From Aeromonas lacus (lineage in GTDB: Bacteria > Pseudomonadota > Gammaproteobacteria > Enterobacterales > Aeromonadaceae), in contig NZ_JRGM01000008.1 in the NCBI RefSeq assembly GCF_000764665.1, forward strand, positions 1 through 56,959: a stretch of 56,959 bases of DNA, written 5' to 3'. The notes under the pieces were generated by a model. It made no database searches. It worked only from the letters and a program-made list of their open reading frames with translations, and had not been told where the DNA came from. The stretch's first letter is position 1; each line of letters opens with the position of its first letter. Shown here in pieces: positions 25,114 through 35,205 of this stretch. Made by a program: the position numbers and the translations under genes.

Positions 25114-25779
25114 ATGAAGTGGGCTGGCTGGTGGCTGCTGTGTTGTCTGAACCCGATTGCCCAGGGCGCGCCCCTGTCGCTGGCGGCGCCCGTGGAATAT
25201 ATCACCCTGCTGCGCCCCTTCTATGAGGAGTGGTTTGGCAAGGCCAGGGTCGATTTCACCTTTATCCCCTGCACCAGCGCCCGCTGCAAAAAGCTGCTTG
25301 ATTCCGATAGCACCATCGATGGGGATATCGCCCGGATCAAGGGCTTTGAGCAGACCCACCCGCATATGATCCCGGTCGGCACGGCGATTGGCGAAGTCAC
25401 CATCTATGCCCAGAGCAAGCAGGACGCCAGCTGGCCCCCCGCCAGTCAGGAGCTGATTGGCTGCCTGCGCGGCATTCAGTGGTGCAGCCGTTATCTCGAC
25501 AGTCGGCGCATCGTCTGGTTCAACGATGAGAAGCAGGGTCTCGCCCTGCTCCAGCGCGGCAGAACCGACTGGGTGATCCGGCTACTGCCCACCAATCAAT
25601 CTCCCCTTGCCGCGCCATGGAAACGGGTCTCCGATATCGAGGTCTATCTCTACCTCAACAAGAGCCGCCAAGCGGATATCGCCGCCCTTGTCCAATCCCA
25701 GCAGCAGCTGATAGCGAGCGGCCGCTGGCAGCAGATGCAGGAGCGCTACTTCTCGGCCCTGCTGACCCCCGTCCGCTGA
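25114..25779 (+). CDS. Periplasmic substrate-binding-like protein
   Basis: A 221-residue exported protein with a signal peptide ending QGA (MKWAGWWLLCCLNPIAQGA). The rest looks like a small family-3 solute-binding protein: an early EYITLLRPFYEEW, a central GDIARIKGFEQ segment, VGTAIGEVTIYAQ and a C-terminal YLYLNKSRQADIAALVQ. Paired cysteines (CTSARC, CLRGIQWC) may form disulfides. No permease or ATPase lies next to it, so it may be a sensor domain or an orphan binding protein. GGGGAGCAAGGT before the ATG is a ribosome site. The ligand is unknown. Confidence 0.65.
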   Translation: MKWAGWWLLCCLNPIAQGAPLSLAAPVEYITLLRPFYEEWFGKARVDFTFIPCTSARCKKLLDSDSTIDGDIARIKGFEQTHPHMIPVGTAIGEVTIYAQSKQDASWPPASQELIGCLRGIQWCSRYLDSRRIVWFNDEKQGLALLQRGRTDWVIRLLPTNQSPLAAPWKRVSDIEVYLYLNKSRQADIAALVQSQQQLIASGRWQQMQERYFSALLTPVR

Positions 25780-25923
25780 TCACGGCACCACCGAACAAAC
25801 CGCCAAAAACCGTGTTTTATACAATCTTTTTTGCCAGCAAAACCTGAACAAACAGTTCAAAACCCGTTCATGCCCGCTCGCTACACTGCCCCCTCGTTTA
25901 TCGCTTTCAGGAGTTTGAAAACA

Positions 25924-26481
25924 ATGATGTTGCACCTCACGAAGAGTTCCCTTGCCCTTGTTCTGCTGGCTGCCAGCGGCGCCCTCAGCGCGGCCGAGAT
26001 CAGCAACAACAATATCACCGAGGCCGAAATCAGGGCGGCGCAGGATGCCTGGGGCGCGGCGCTCATCAAGATCAGCGATGACTATCGGGCCAGCGGCATT
26101 GAACGCGCCAAAGCCACTGCCGAGGCGGTACTCGACAGCGCTTATGGCTACCAGCAGGGGCCGGTGCTGTTCAAACCCACCCTCGCCGGTGGCGAGCAGA
26201 CCTTTCGCACCACCCGTGAGGGGGCGCTGGCCTATTTTGTCGGCAACAACAGCGCCTATCCGGCCGACAGCGGCTTTGCCCTGAAAAACTGGCAGAGCTA
26301 CCGCCATGACAATGCAGCCGTCTATATCAACGGCAACATGGCGCTGACCATGGGCAAGGTGCATCTGGTGGATCGCGACAACAAGGAGACCACGGTCGAC
26401 AAGAGCTGGGGTTTCAAGAAGGGGGATGATGGCAAGGTGCGCATCGTGCTGCACCACTCCTCTCTCCCCTACGGCGCCTGA
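25924..26481 (+). CDS. Exported SnoaL/DUF4440-like protein
   Basis: A 185-residue protein with signal peptide (MMLHLTKSSLALVLLAASGA, cut near LSAAE). The mature part contains AQDAWGAALIKISDDYRASG, AYGYQQGPVLFKPTLAGGEQ, TREGALAYFVGN and NMALTMGKVHLVDRDN, a pattern I associate with periplasmic NTF2-fold (SnoaL-like) proteins sometimes misannotated as phosphoribosyl-AMP cyclohydrolase. No catalytic residue can be named. CAGGAG lies upstream of ATG 25924; ATG 25927 is also possible. Confidence 0.65.
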   Translation: MMLHLTKSSLALVLLAASGALSAAEISNNNITEAEIRAAQDAWGAALIKISDDYRASGIERAKATAEAVLDSAYGYQQGPVLFKPTLAGGEQTFRTTREGALAYFVGNNSAYPADSGFALKNWQSYRHDNAAVYINGNMALTMGKVHLVDRDNKETTVDKSWGFKKGDDGKVRIVLHHSSLPYGA

Positions 26482-26528
26482 CTGGCGAAGCGCAGCTGAC
26501 AGAGCACGCAACCTAAAACCAGACAACA

Positions 26529-26556
26529 AGCCCTGCCAGACTGGCGGGGCTTTTTT
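26529..26556 (+). terminator. Terminator after SnoaL-like gene
   Basis: AGCCCTGCCA (26529-26538) and TGGCGGGGCT (26542-26551) pair with one T-G wobble and are followed by T residues. Confidence 0.88.
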
Positions 26557-26673
26557 ATCCGGCAAGGGTGCTCAGGACGTCATGGCCGAGCCCTCTTTAC
26601 TGCTACCCTCAAGGGCAAGCCATTGAGCGCACAACAGATCCATGCTTATCCATCACTTCGGGAGCCCTACACC

Positions 26674-27060
26674 ATGACCATACTGCCCATCTATGCGGCC
26701 CTCCTTGCCCTGCTCTTTGTCCTGCTCAGCGTGCGCACCATTCGCACCCGCCATCGTCAGAAAGTGGCGCTCGGCCATGGCGATGATCCCGCCATGCTGC
26801 GGGCCATGCGGGTGCACGCCAACTTTGCCGAATATGTCCCCCTCTCCCTGCTGCTCATCTATTTCGTCGAAACCGGCAGCCATGCCCCCTGGCTGGTTCA
26901 TCTGCTGGGGAGTGCCTTGCTGCTTGGTCGCCTCTGTCACGCCTTCGGCATGAGCCGCACGCCGGAGAATTTCCGCTATCGGGTGGTGGGAATGGGGCTG
27001 ACCTTCACCGTCATTTTGCTGAGTGCGGCCTGTCTCCTGATCACCGCCCTGCTCTCCTGA
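26674..27060 (+). CDS. MAPEG family membrane protein (YecN-like)
   Basis: A 128-residue protein with four predicted membrane helices and the MAPEG pattern: hydrophobic helix 1 (IYAALLALLFVLLSVRTI), the RxHANFxEYVPL motif seen as AMRVHANFAEYVPLSLLLIY, then LLGSALLLGRLCHAFGMS. MAPEG proteins include glutathione-dependent transferases; the activity of bacterial YecN-type members is not settled. ATG 26674 has GGGAG upstream; the frame opens 17 codons earlier without conservation. Confidence 0.88.
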   Translation: MTILPIYAALLALLFVLLSVRTIRTRHRQKVALGHGDDPAMLRAMRVHANFAEYVPLSLLLIYFVETGSHAPWLVHLLGSALLLGRLCHAFGMSRTPENFRYRVVGMGLTFTVILLSAACLLITALLS

Positions 27061-27102
27061 CTACGCCAGAGCGGGTCAGCCAAACGCGGCTCAGCAGAAA
27101 CA

Positions 27103-27133
27103 GAAAAGCCCTGCCGATATGGCAGGGCTTTTC
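27103..27133. terminator. Bidirectional terminator, MAPEG/rhlE
   Basis: GAAAAGCCCTGCC (27103-27115) and GGCAGGGCTTTTC (27121-27133) form a perfect 13-bp stem with a 5-base loop between convergent genes. Confidence 0.92.
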
Positions 27134-27172
27134 GTTTAACCGATCAGAGCGGGAGAGTGGCTCTCCTTGCCC

Positions 27173-28576
27173 TTACTGGTTGTGGCTGGCGCGACGCGGA
27201 CGACGGGCCTGAGCCGGTTTACCAGCGCCCTCAGCCGGGCGCTGACCACCCTGGGGCTTGGGCTTGCCGCCGTTGCCGGAGCGGTTAGCGCCTGCGTTGC
27301 CACCGTTGTTGCCGGAGCGAGCGGCACCCTGACGCTGGCCTTGACCTTGCGGACGCGGCGCTCGGCGCTGCTCGCTCGGATCACGGGGCTCTTTGCGCAG
27401 CGGCGCGCCGATACCACGGGCGATGTTGTCCAGGGTCTCGCGGGAGGCTTCAAAGCCGGCCACCTGCTCGCACGGGATGTTCTGCTTGGTCAGACGCTCG
27501 ATGGCTTTGATCAGCTTGCCTTCATCGGCCGCAACCAGGGAGATGGCGTGACCGGCAGCGCCGGCACGGCCGGTACGACCGATACGGTGCACGTAATCTT
27601 CCGCCACGTTGGGCAGCTCGAAGTTGACCACTTGCGGCAACTTGTCGATATCCAGACCACGAGCAGCGATATCGGTCGCCACCAGCACCTTGACGCTACC
27701 ATCCTTGAAACCGGCTAGTGCGCGGGTACGGGCACCCTGGCTCTTGTTGCCGTGGATGGCGGCAGCGCTGACGCCGTTCTTGTCGAGGGTCTCGGCAACG
27801 CGGTTAGCCATGTGCTTGGTACGGGTAAAGACCAGTACCTGCTGCCAGTTGTTGCTGGTGACCAGATGGCTCAGCAGGGCAATCTTGTTGGCCTTGTCGC
27901 ACGGGTGCACCAGCTGCTCGATACGCTCGGCGGTGCTGTTGCGCGGGGCGACTTCGATCACCGCCGGGTTATCCAGCAGACCGGTGGCCAGTTCGCGGAT
28001 CTCGTCGGCGAAAGTAGCGGAGAAGAGCAGGTTCTGGCGCTTCTTCGGCATCAGGGCCAGGATGCGGCGGATGTCGCGGATAAAGCCCATGTCGAGCATG
28101 CGATCCGCTTCGTCCAGTACCAGGATCTCCACTTCGTCAAACTTGACGGCATTCTGGTTGTAGAGATCCATCAGGCGGCCGGGACAGGCCACCAGCACGT
28201 CCAGACCACGGCGAGTCGCCATCATCTGCGGATTGATGCTGACGCCGCCGAAGACGACGTGGCTGCGCATCGGCAGGTGTTTGCCGTAGTTACGCACGCT
28301 CTCGCCCACCTGGGCGGCCAGCTCGCGCGTCGGGGTCAGCACCAGCGCACGAATGCGGTTCGGAGAGACCTTGCGCTTGCTCTCCATCAGACGTTGCAGC
28401 ATCGGCAGGGTAAAGCCTGCGGTCTTGCCGGTCCCTGTTTGGGCCGCCGCCATCAGATCGCGGCCAGCCAGAACGGCGGGGATCGCTTGCTGCTGAATGG
28501 GAGACGGGGTGTCGTAGCCTTGTTCGGCAACGGCACGCAACAAGGGTTCGGCCAGACCGAGGGAAGTAAAACTCAT
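27173..28576 (-). CDS. rhlE: DEAD-box RNA helicase RhlE
   Basis: A 467-residue ATP-dependent RNA helicase, active in RNA remodelling and ribosome assembly. All motifs are present: Q motif [10 protein letters not shown], Walker [21 protein letters not shown], then in the second domain [18 protein letters not shown] and [10 protein letters not shown]. After about residue 390 comes a low-complexity tail rich in Gly, Gln, Asn and Arg ([19 protein letters not shown]), typical of RhlE-type RNA-binding tails. It is monocistronic. The 341 bases between it and the divergent binding-protein gene contain no gene I can support and may include a long leader. Confidence 0.93.
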   Translation of the reverse strand: MSFTSLGLAEPLLRAVAEQGYDTPSPIQQQAIPAVLAGRDLMAAAQTGTGKTAGFTLPMLQRLMESKRKVSPNRIRALVLTPTRELAAQVGESVRNYGKHLPMRSHVVFGGVSINPQMMATRRGLDVLVACPGRLMDLYNQNAVKFDEVEILVLDEADRMLDMGFIRDIRRILALMPKKRQNLLFSATFADEIRELATGLLDNPAVIEVAPRNSTAERIEQLVHPCDKANKIALLSHLVTSNNWQQVLVFTRTKHMANRVAETLDKNGVSAAAIHGNKSQGARTRALAGFKDGSVKVLVATDIAARGLDIDKLPQVVNFELPNVAEDYVHRIGRTGRAGAAGHAISLVAADEGKLIKAIERLTKQNIPCEQVAGFEASRETLDNIARGIGAPLRKEPRDPSEQRRAPRPQGQGQRQGAARSGNNGGNAGANRSGNGGKPKPQGGQRPAEGAGKPAQARRPRRASHNQ

Positions 28577-28917
28577 AGTTACCTGCTAGGGATAGTGGCG
28601 CCGGGGATTTGTGGTGGGGCTCCTCTGCTGAGCCGATGCCATCTCACAAGATCTGGGCCTATTGAGAAAACAACGATTTCCCCGGGGAGCAGAGCAAAGG
28701 GGAAAGAATAGAGGCGCAGTCTAACGGAGTTATTGAGGAGAAACGAGAAAAATGTGATGTTCCTCCCAGCACGAGGAGAAAAGCATGCTCCCCCTGCCTG
28801 AATATCTCCCTTTCTCCCGCACTTTTGCTGCCACCCTATTAACATCAAACACAATAAAAAGACTCTGTTGCCAGCAAGGCGCGGGGATTAAAAAAGATCA
28901 GGGATGATGAGGTTTAT

Positions 28918-29733
28918 ATGAAGAGGCAATCAGGCTTTCCCATCAGCTGGCCACTCTGGCTCGCCCTGCTGCTGTTGTGGGTGATGCCGGCACAGGCAGA
29001 AAAGCAGGTTTTCACCGTGGCCTGGAGCCACTGGCCCCCTTTCAGTCAGCTCAACAATAAAGGAGAACTGGACGGCCTTGATATCAGCCTGACCAGCCAA
29101 ATCCTCACAAAGGCGGGTTTCACCCCCAAATTTCGTGAAATTCCCTGGGCCCGGGCACTCCATCTGGTGGAGCATGGCCAGCTTGATGTGGCGATGGGCG
29201 CGCTGGCGCTGCCGGAGCGCGAGCAATACGCCCGCTTCTCGGCCCCCTATCGCCACAGCGCCTACGTGCTGCTCAGCAACGATCCCATTCCCGGCCAGCA
29301 AGATCGCTGGGCCGGCTACCCGACCCTCTCTGCGCTGTGCAACGCCAAGGGACTCAAGATCGGCAAGCTACGCGGCACCCGCCCGATGCAGCAGTTGGAG
29401 AACTGCCCGGCACTCAAGGAGGTAACAGAGTACAACGCCGACGACCGGCTGATCGATCTGCTGCTCGCCCGCCGCCTCGACGGCGTCATCATGGAGTGGC
29501 AATACGCCCGTTATCGCCTCGAACAACTCGGCGCCACCGGTTTTATCAGCTGCCAGTTGCTGCTCCACCACCAGCCGGTCAGCCTGATGTTTGCCAAAGA
29601 TCGCATCAGCGATGACCAGCTCACCAGCATCGACAAGGCGATCGCCACCCTGCCCAAAACCGACCGCAACTTTCCGCCCCCCACATGTCGCCTGAGCGCC
29701 GCCACCGATGGCGATGAACCCGCGCTGCATTAA
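28918..29733 (+). CDS. Periplasmic solute-binding protein, family 3
   Basis: A 271-residue protein with signal peptide (ending MPAQAEKQ). It has the SBP family-3 fold signature VAWSHWPPFSQLNNKGELDG near the mature N-terminus, then LDISLTSQILTKAGF, LVEHGQLDVAMGALALPER and NADDRLIDLLLARRLDGVI. Such proteins bind amino acids or related polar compounds. No transporter genes adjoin it, so its partner is elsewhere or it works as a sensor. It is divergent from rhlE and followed by a strong terminator. The ligand is not predictable. Confidence 0.8.
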   Translation: MKRQSGFPISWPLWLALLLLWVMPAQAEKQVFTVAWSHWPPFSQLNNKGELDGLDISLTSQILTKAGFTPKFREIPWARALHLVEHGQLDVAMGALALPEREQYARFSAPYRHSAYVLLSNDPIPGQQDRWAGYPTLSALCNAKGLKIGKLRGTRPMQQLENCPALKEVTEYNADDRLIDLLLARRLDGVIMEWQYARYRLEQLGATGFISCQLLLHHQPVSLMFAKDRISDDQLTSIDKAIATLPKTDRNFPPPTCRLSAATDGDEPALH

Positions 29734-29749
29734 CCCGAACAGACAAAAC

Positions 29750-29777
29750 AAAAAGGCGACCCAGAGGTCGCCTTTTT
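29750..29777. terminator. Bidirectional terminator, SBP/aroC
   Basis: AAAAAGGCGACC (29750-29761) and GGTCGCCTTTTT (29766-29777) form a perfect 12-bp stem with loop CAGA, between the convergent binding-protein and aroC genes. Confidence 0.93.
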
Positions 29778-29824
29778 CATGCTGGCCAATCAACGGTTGA
29801 TGAGCCAGTTGGTCGTTATGCCGC

Positions 29825-30913
29825 TCAACGCAGTTGCGGCGTCTGGGTCAATACACCCTGATTCTGAGCGCGATGGCGCAGCAGGTGATCCATCAGCACC
29901 AGTGCCAGCATCGCCTCGGCAATCGGTACAGCACGGATGCCGACGCAAGGATCGTGGCGACCCTTGGTGATCATCTCGGTAGCCTCACCCTCGGTGGTGA
30001 TGGTCTTGCCCGGTACCGTGATGCTGGAGGTAGGCTTGAGCGCCATGCTGACCACGATATCCTGACCGGATGAGATACCGCCCAGAATGCCGCCCGCATG
30101 GTTGCTGGCAAACCCGGCCGGGGTCATCTCGTCACGGTGCTCGGAGCCTTTTTGCTCCACCACCGCAAAACCGTCACCGATCTCCACCCCTTTCACCGCA
30201 TTGATGCCCATCATGGCGTGAGCGATGTCAGCATCGAGGCGGTCAAACACCGGCTCACCGAGGCCCACCGGCACATTGCGCGCGATGACCTGCACCTTGG
30301 CACCAATGCTGTTGCCCTCTTTCTTCAGGTCACGCATGTATTGATCGAGTACTTCCAGCTTGCCCGCATCGGGGAAGAAGAAGGGATTCTGCTCGATCTG
30401 CGCCGCGTCAAACGCCTCGGCCTTGATGGGGCCAAGCTGGGAGAGAAAACCGGTGATCTCAATGCCATGCACCTGTTTCAGGTACTTCTTGGCAATGGCT
30501 CCCGCCGCCACCCGCATCGCAGTTTCGCGGGCGGAGGAGCGACCACCGCCGCGATAGTCGCGCTGACCATACTTCTGGTGGTAGGTGTAGTCAGCATGGC
30601 CCGGGCGGAAGAGATCCTTGATGTCGGAGTAATCCTTGGAGCGCTGATCGGTGTTCTCGATCAAGAGCCCGATGGAGGTACCGGTGGTCCTGCCCTCAAA
30701 CACCCCGGAGAGGATCTTCACCTCATCCGGTTCGCGCCGTGGCGTGGTGTAGCGGGAGGTGCCGGGCTTGCGCCGATCGAGATCCCCCTGCAGATCCGCT
30801 TCGCTGATCTCCAGCCCCGGCGGGCAGCCATCGACCACGGCGCCCAGCGCCAGACCGTGGCTCTCGCCGAAGGTGGTTACCCGAAAGAGTTGGCCAAAAC
30901 TGTTCCCTGCCAT
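29825..30913 (-). CDS. aroC: Chorismate synthase
   Basis: AroC converts EPSP to chorismate with reduced FMN, the last step of the shikimate pathway. The 362-residue protein has the family signatures [38 protein letters not shown] and [20 protein letters not shown]. It follows prmB by 12 bases on the minus strand, as in E. coli (prmB-aroC). Confidence 0.98.
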   Translation of the reverse strand: MAGNSFGQLFRVTTFGESHGLALGAVVDGCPPGLEISEADLQGDLDRRKPGTSRYTTPRREPDEVKILSGVFEGRTTGTSIGLLIENTDQRSKDYSDIKDLFRPGHADYTYHQKYGQRDYRGGGRSSARETAMRVAAGAIAKKYLKQVHGIEITGFLSQLGPIKAEAFDAAQIEQNPFFFPDAGKLEVLDQYMRDLKKEGNSIGAKVQVIARNVPVGLGEPVFDRLDADIAHAMMGINAVKGVEIGDGFAVVEQKGSEHRDEMTPAGFASNHAGGILGGISSGQDIVVSMALKPTSSITVPGKTITTEGEATEMITKGRHDPCVGIRAVPIAEAMLALVLMDHLLRHRAQNQGVLTQTPQLR

Positions 30914-30925
30914 AGGCGCTCCTGC

Positions 30926-31861
30926 TTAGTTCTTGTAGATGGCAAAATGATCCTGATACTGCACCAGCTCGTCGCGCGTCATCACGAACACACCGTGGCC
31001 GCCGTTCTCGAACTCCACCCAGGTAAAGGGGATCTCGGGGAACTGGGCTTCCAGATGGATCATGCTATTGCCCACCTCGACCACCAGCACGCCGTCATCC
31101 TTGAGGAAGTCGGCCGCATTGGCCAGCAGGCGCTTGGTGAGCTTGAGACCATCGCTACCGGAGGCGAGCGCCAGCTCCGGCTCGTGACGGAACTCGTCCG
31201 GCAGATCCGACATGTCTTCGGAATCCACGTAGGGCGGGTTGGAGACGATAAGATCGTACTTGTCGCCGGCCGGCAGATCGCGGAACAGATCGGAGCGGAT
31301 CGGGATAACCTGCTGCTCCAGCCCGTGATCGTTGATGTTGCGCTCGGCCACATTCAGGGCATCGACGCTGATGTCGATGGCGTCAACCTCAGCGTCCGGG
31401 AACTCGTGAGCCATGATGATGGCGATGCAACCGGAGCCGGTGCAGAGATCCATGATCCGGGTCGGCTCCTGTTTGAGGAACGGCGCAAAGCGGTTGGCCA
31501 CCATCTCGGCGATGGGAGAACGGGGAATGAGTACCCGCTCGTCAACGTAGAACTCCCAACCGGCATACCAGGCCTTGTTGGTGAGATAGGGCGCGGGAAC
31601 ACGCTCCTGCACGCGGCGCACAATCAGTTCGGCAATCCGGTGACGCTCGCTGCTGGTGAGACGGGAGTGGCGCATCGCCGGATCCACGTCCGGCGGCAGA
31701 TGCAACGCGGGCAGTACCAGCTGCACAGCCTCATCCCAGGCGTTGTCGGTACCATGTCCGTAGAAGATACCGGCGTCGTTGAAACGACTCATGGCCCAGC
31801 GCAACATGTCCTGGATGGTGTGCATCTCGGCAACCACCTCATCGATAAATATCTTGTCCAA
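30926..31861 (-). CDS. prmB: PrmB, ribosomal protein L3 glutamine methyltransferase
   Basis: PrmB N5-methylates a glutamine in ribosomal protein L3 using SAM. The 311-residue protein has the SAM motif [12 protein letters not shown], the NPPY catalytic motif in [13 protein letters not shown] and the [19 protein letters not shown]-terminal helical region. The frame opens at 31945, but E. coli PrmB begins MDKIFVDE; the matching codon here is TTG at 31859-31861, 5 bases after GGAGG. I therefore call a TTG start; GTG 31867 is less likely because it falls against the Shine-Dalgarno. It is divergent from smrB. Confidence 0.93.
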   Translation of the reverse strand: MDKIFIDEVVAEMHTIQDMLRWAMSRFNDAGIFYGHGTDNAWDEAVQLVLPALHLPPDVDPAMRHSRLTSSERHRIAELIVRRVQERVPAPYLTNKAWYAGWEFYVDERVLIPRSPIAEMVANRFAPFLKQEPTRIMDLCTGSGCIAIIMAHEFPDAEVDAIDISVDALNVAERNINDHGLEQQVIPIRSDLFRDLPAGDKYDLIVSNPPYVDSEDMSDLPDEFRHEPELALASGSDGLKLTKRLLANAADFLKDDGVLVVEVGNSMIHLEAQFPEIPFTWVEFENGGHGVFVMTRDELVQYQDHFAIYKN

Positions 31862-31926
31862 ATCCACCTCCAAGTCGAGTAATATCCGGCCCGAGAATTT
31901 TATACAGCGAGCAAGACGAGTACCTG

Positions 31927-32451
31927 ATGAAAAAAACGCCCTCACCGACAGACGAGGAAACCCTGCTGTTCCGCGATGCGATAAAAGGTACCCGGAAAAT
32001 CAAGCAAGATACCATAAGGGCCGAGTTACGCCCGGTCAAGCAGAAACGCGAAATGCGCGAAAGCCGCGAATCACTTGGGGTTGACCACTATTTCAGCGAT
32101 GAGTATCAGCCTCATCTCGAGGACGATGGCCCGACCCGTTACGTGCGCGACGATGTGTCGAAATTCGAGCTGAAAAAGCTCAAGCGGGGCAGTTATCCGC
32201 CGGAGATCTACCTCGATCTGCACGGCATGAACCAGCATCAGGCCAAACAGGAGCTGGCGGCCCTGCTCACCCTCTGCCAGAAAGAGAACATTCACGTCGC
32301 CTCAGTGATGCACGGCATCGGCAAACATATCCTCAAACAGCGCATTCCGAGCTGGCTGGCCCAGCACCCCAACGTGCGCGCCTTCCATCAGGCACCACGC
32401 GAATGGGGCGGCGACAGCGCCATTCTGGTCTTGCTGGATATCGAGGAGTAG
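31927..32451 (+). CDS. smrB: SmrB, ribosome-collision endonuclease
   Basis: SmrB is recruited to collided ribosomes and cuts the mRNA between them, allowing rescue. The 174-residue protein has a charged N-terminal extension that carries the ribosome-contacting helix and a C-terminal Smr domain (from about residue 95) with the DLHG motif ([16 protein letters not shown]) and the [16 protein letters not shown] loop. The order smrB, divergent prmB-aroC is the same as in E. coli. Confidence 0.95.
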   Translation: MKKTPSPTDEETLLFRDAIKGTRKIKQDTIRAELRPVKQKREMRESRESLGVDHYFSDEYQPHLEDDGPTRYVRDDVSKFELKKLKRGSYPPEIYLDLHGMNQHQAKQELAALLTLCQKENIHVASVMHGIGKHILKQRIPSWLAQHPNVRAFHQAPREWGGDSAILVLLDIEE

Positions 32452-32508
32452 CTCGTAAAATCGGCAACCTATACTGAATATCAATACGTTATTGACAGTG
32501 GAGGTTGC

Positions 32509-33804
32509 ATGTTTACACGAGGCTCCCATGCCGACATAAAGTCATCCCTCGATGCCATCGGTGCCGCCGTGGCGGTATTCAGCCTCGACAAGGATGACCA
32601 CTTTGTTCTGGTATCAGCCAACGACACCTTCGCCAAAGCCTTCGAGATCGAGGTGCTTGGTTGCATTGGCAAACGGCTCAACGAGATGTTTCCCCGTTAC
32701 ATCACCAGCAGTATCGAGCAGCCGATGCACGAATGCGTGAGCCAGCAGACCGGGGTGGAGAGCGAGCTCCCCATCGATACCCTGTCCCGCACCAGCTGGT
32801 GGCGCTTTGTCCTCTCCCCTATCATTCCCGAGCAGGCACGGATCAACCGGATCATCGTCACCGCCATCGACATCACCGCCAAGAAACAGCTGGAAGATGC
32901 GCTCACCACCAGTCGTCGCCGTTTTGAAGCAGTGGTCAACTCCGCCTATGACGGCATCATCAGCGTCAGCAGCGAATCGCGGATCGAGCTTATCAACACC
33001 GCCGCCTGTGAGATGTTCGGCATCGACGAGAGCTATCTTGGCAAACGGCTGGAAACCCTGCTGCCGCAGCGCTTTCGCGCCAATCACGACAGCTACTTCA
33101 AGGCGTTCAGCAACTCCCCCATCAATTCGCGTCCCATGCATGCCCGCGCCTCCGTGATGGGGCTGCGCCGTGATGGCAGCGAATTTCCGCTGGAGGTGAC
33201 CATCGCCAAGATCAATATGGGCCAGACCACCGAGATGACCGCCATCCTGCGCGATATCTCCGAGCGGGCGCGGCTGGTGGAAGAGCTGAAAGTCGCCGCC
33301 ACCACGGATCCCCTGACCGGCATTGCCAACCGGCGCCGCTTCGATGAACTGGTCAACGCCGAGATGCAGCGCTGCCAGCGCTTTGGTCACACCATGAGCC
33401 TGCTGCTGATCGACATCGATCACTTCAAGGAGGTGAACGACACCTTTGGCCACCAGCAGGGGGATCAGGCGATCTTGAGTCTGGTTAGCCGGATCGGCAA
33501 ACAGCTGCGCGAGGTAGACATGGTGGGACGCTGGGGCGGCGAGGAGTTTATCGTGCTGCTGCCGGAGACCTCGCTGGAGCTGGCCTGGGCCAGTGCCGAG
33601 CGGATAAGACTGGCGGTGGAATCGGCCCGCCATGCGCTCTCCGGAGCGCTAGAGGTCTCACTCACCATCAGCATCGGGATCAGCTCAAGCAAGGGGCCCC
33701 TCGACAGCGTGGAGAAAATGGTCAGGCGGGCCGACACCGCCCTCTATATGGCCAAGAAACAGGGGCGCAACTGCTGTCGCAAGGAGGAGCCGGAGCCGAC
33801 CTGA
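32509..33804 (+). CDS. PAS-PAS-GGDEF diguanylate cyclase
   Basis: A 431-residue cytoplasmic signalling protein without membrane segments. Two PAS domains (about residues 10-125 and 136-250) are followed by a GGDEF domain (about 260-425) starting at DPLTGIANRRRF. The active-site loop reads GGEEF, which is competent for c-di-GMP synthesis, and an inhibitory I-site RxxD (REVD) lies five residues upstream. The input signal is unknown. GGAGG precedes the ATG by 5 bases. It probably influences biofilm or motility through c-di-GMP. Confidence 0.93.
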   Translation: MFTRGSHADIKSSLDAIGAAVAVFSLDKDDHFVLVSANDTFAKAFEIEVLGCIGKRLNEMFPRYITSSIEQPMHECVSQQTGVESELPIDTLSRTSWWRFVLSPIIPEQARINRIIVTAIDITAKKQLEDALTTSRRRFEAVVNSAYDGIISVSSESRIELINTAACEMFGIDESYLGKRLETLLPQRFRANHDSYFKAFSNSPINSRPMHARASVMGLRRDGSEFPLEVTIAKINMGQTTEMTAILRDISERARLVEELKVAATTDPLTGIANRRRFDELVNAEMQRCQRFGHTMSLLLIDIDHFKEVNDTFGHQQGDQAILSLVSRIGKQLREVDMVGRWGGEEFIVLLPETSLELAWASAERIRLAVESARHALSGALEVSLTISIGISSSKGPLDSVEKMVRRADTALYMAKKQGRNCCRKEEPEPT

Positions 33805-33891
33805 TGGCTCGGCCCCTCCTTCGGTCACGACGGCTTGCCCCTAGACCAGCCGCAAAGAACCATTCATTCGTTATCGCAACCAGATCGGAGC

Positions 33892-33921
33892 CACGCCACC
33901 TTGAGTGGCGTGATGCTTTTT
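33892..33921 (+). terminator. Probable terminator after diguanylate cyclase
   Basis: CACGCCAC (33892-33899) and GTGGCGTG (33905-33912) form an 8-bp stem; after ATGC comes a run of five T. The remaining bases to 34164 contain no ORF with a credible start. Confidence 0.65.
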
Positions 33922-34164
33922 ACCCGCCCCCATACATAGGTAGTTTCACAGGCGTAACAGAGTTAACCATCGCTTTTGCACAGGTGCAATAATGGAGCTC
34001 GGCCACCGCTGCTGGTCTCTGATTGCGATAGCGCTTTGCCGCGGCAATGCCTCCTCCGATCACTATCAGATAGCGGTAAAGCAGCCCCCGAATGACCAGC
34101 AAACACGATGCAAAGTGAGCACAACAGGATTAAGGGTGATCGGGAGTCACAAAGGTCGGTTCAC

Positions 34165-34782
34165 TCATAGCCCACCGGTTGAGGGGGATCGGCAAAATAG
34201 CAGAGGTTCATCCGGTGTCAAAGGTACCGGAAAATGAACCGTCAGCATGCCGCCGTTGGCCAACTGCCAATCGAAAAAGTCATCAAATCTGGCGCTTGTC
34301 ACGGCACGGATCACCTTGGCGACGACCCCATGTGCGACCAGCAGCACCCGCTCCCCTTGCGCGCTCGAGGTCAGTTCGAGCAGCCCTTGCGACACCCGGG
34401 CAACTACCTCATCCAATGTTTCACCGCCGGGAGGTGCCTCTGCCCAACGCCGGGTAATATTGCGCGCCCACAGCTCGGGATGACGCGATTTCGCCTCTGC
34501 CTGTGTCAACCCCTCAAACAGGCCGACATGCCGCTCACGAAAGGCTGGCGCGAGCTCCACTGGCAAATCCAACTGGCGAGCGAAGATCGCAGCGCTCTCT
34601 CTGGTTCGCTGCAGCGGCGAAGCCAGCAGCCGATCGAACGGGGCCTGAGTGGCCGCTATCTCGTCAGCCAACTGGGCAATGTGCCATTGGCCACTCTCAT
34701 TAAGCGCGATATCCAGCGCGCCCTGATACCGTCCTTCAGCATTGGCTTGCGTCTCGCCATGGCGGATAACTACCAGCTCCAT
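34165..34782 (-). CDS. Histidine phosphatase family protein (CobC/GpmB-like)
   Basis: A 205-residue phosphatase of the phosphoglycerate mutase-like superfamily. The catalytic RHGE box is at residues 7-10 (VVIRHGETQANAEGRYQG), the second Arg in LASPLQRTRESA, and the later His in LLVAHGVVAKVIRAV. It could be alpha-ribazole phosphatase (CobC) or a general sugar/nucleotide phosphatase; no cobalamin genes adjoin it, so I do not give a symbol. AGGAGGT lies just upstream of the ATG, a very strong ribosome site. Confidence 0.88.
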   Translation of the reverse strand: MELVVIRHGETQANAEGRYQGALDIALNESGQWHIAQLADEIAATQAPFDRLLASPLQRTRESAAIFARQLDLPVELAPAFRERHVGLFEGLTQAEAKSRHPELWARNITRRWAEAPPGGETLDEVVARVSQGLLELTSSAQGERVLLVAHGVVAKVIRAVTSARFDDFFDWQLANGGMLTVHFPVPLTPDEPLLFCRSPSTGGL

Positions 34783-34851
34783 GCCAACCTCCTTTGTTGG
34801 GGCTACCCAAGTTTGGTTTTACTTCCCTTCGGGATAACGGGGATGCTCATC

Positions 34852-35205
34852 CTAGATCGGCAACCAGGGCAGCTGGCTGTCGGTATGGATGTGATAGGTT
34901 GGCGCAACGACATCCGGATTATCGAGGGAGGCAATAGCCAACGTGAGATACTCAGGGTACTGGGTGCTGCGATAGGTCAGGGTGGAGCCACACTCGGCGC
35001 AAAATCCTCGGCGGATAAAGTCTGAAGACGCATACTCGGTCGGTTTGCCGCATAACCACTGCACCTGTTCGGCGCGAAAGTCCATCCAGGCCCCGACCGG
35101 TGCCCCCGTGGTGCGCTGGCAATCCCGACAATGGCAAAAATCGGCCGCAAAAGGGGCTGCCAGCACCTCATAACGGATCACCCCGCAATGACAACCGCCC
35201 TTCAT
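34852..35205 (-). CDS. GFA-fold (Gfa/CENP-V) zinc protein
   Basis: A 117-residue protein of the glutathione-dependent formaldehyde-activating fold. It has the expected zinc-binding cysteines: GGCHCG near the N-terminus, then FCHCRDCQRTTGAPVGAW, and CAECGSTL. Family members bind glutathione or zinc, and most have no proven substrate. ATG 35205 is preceded by AAGGGGGC; the frame opens 41 codons earlier, in AT-rich sequence without conservation. Confidence 0.88.
   Translation of the reverse strand: MKGGCHCGVIRYEVLAAPFAADFCHCRDCQRTTGAPVGAWMDFRAEQVQWLCGKPTEYASSDFIRRGFCAECGSTLTYRSTQYPEYLTLAIASLDNPDVVAPTYHIHTDSQLPWLPI

Noticed and set aside
33920..34102. 60-residue minus-strand frame with hydrophobic LIVIGGGIAAA stretch
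   Set aside because: Only a TTG start, no Shine-Dalgarno and the frame spans a probable terminator region; too weak to annotate.
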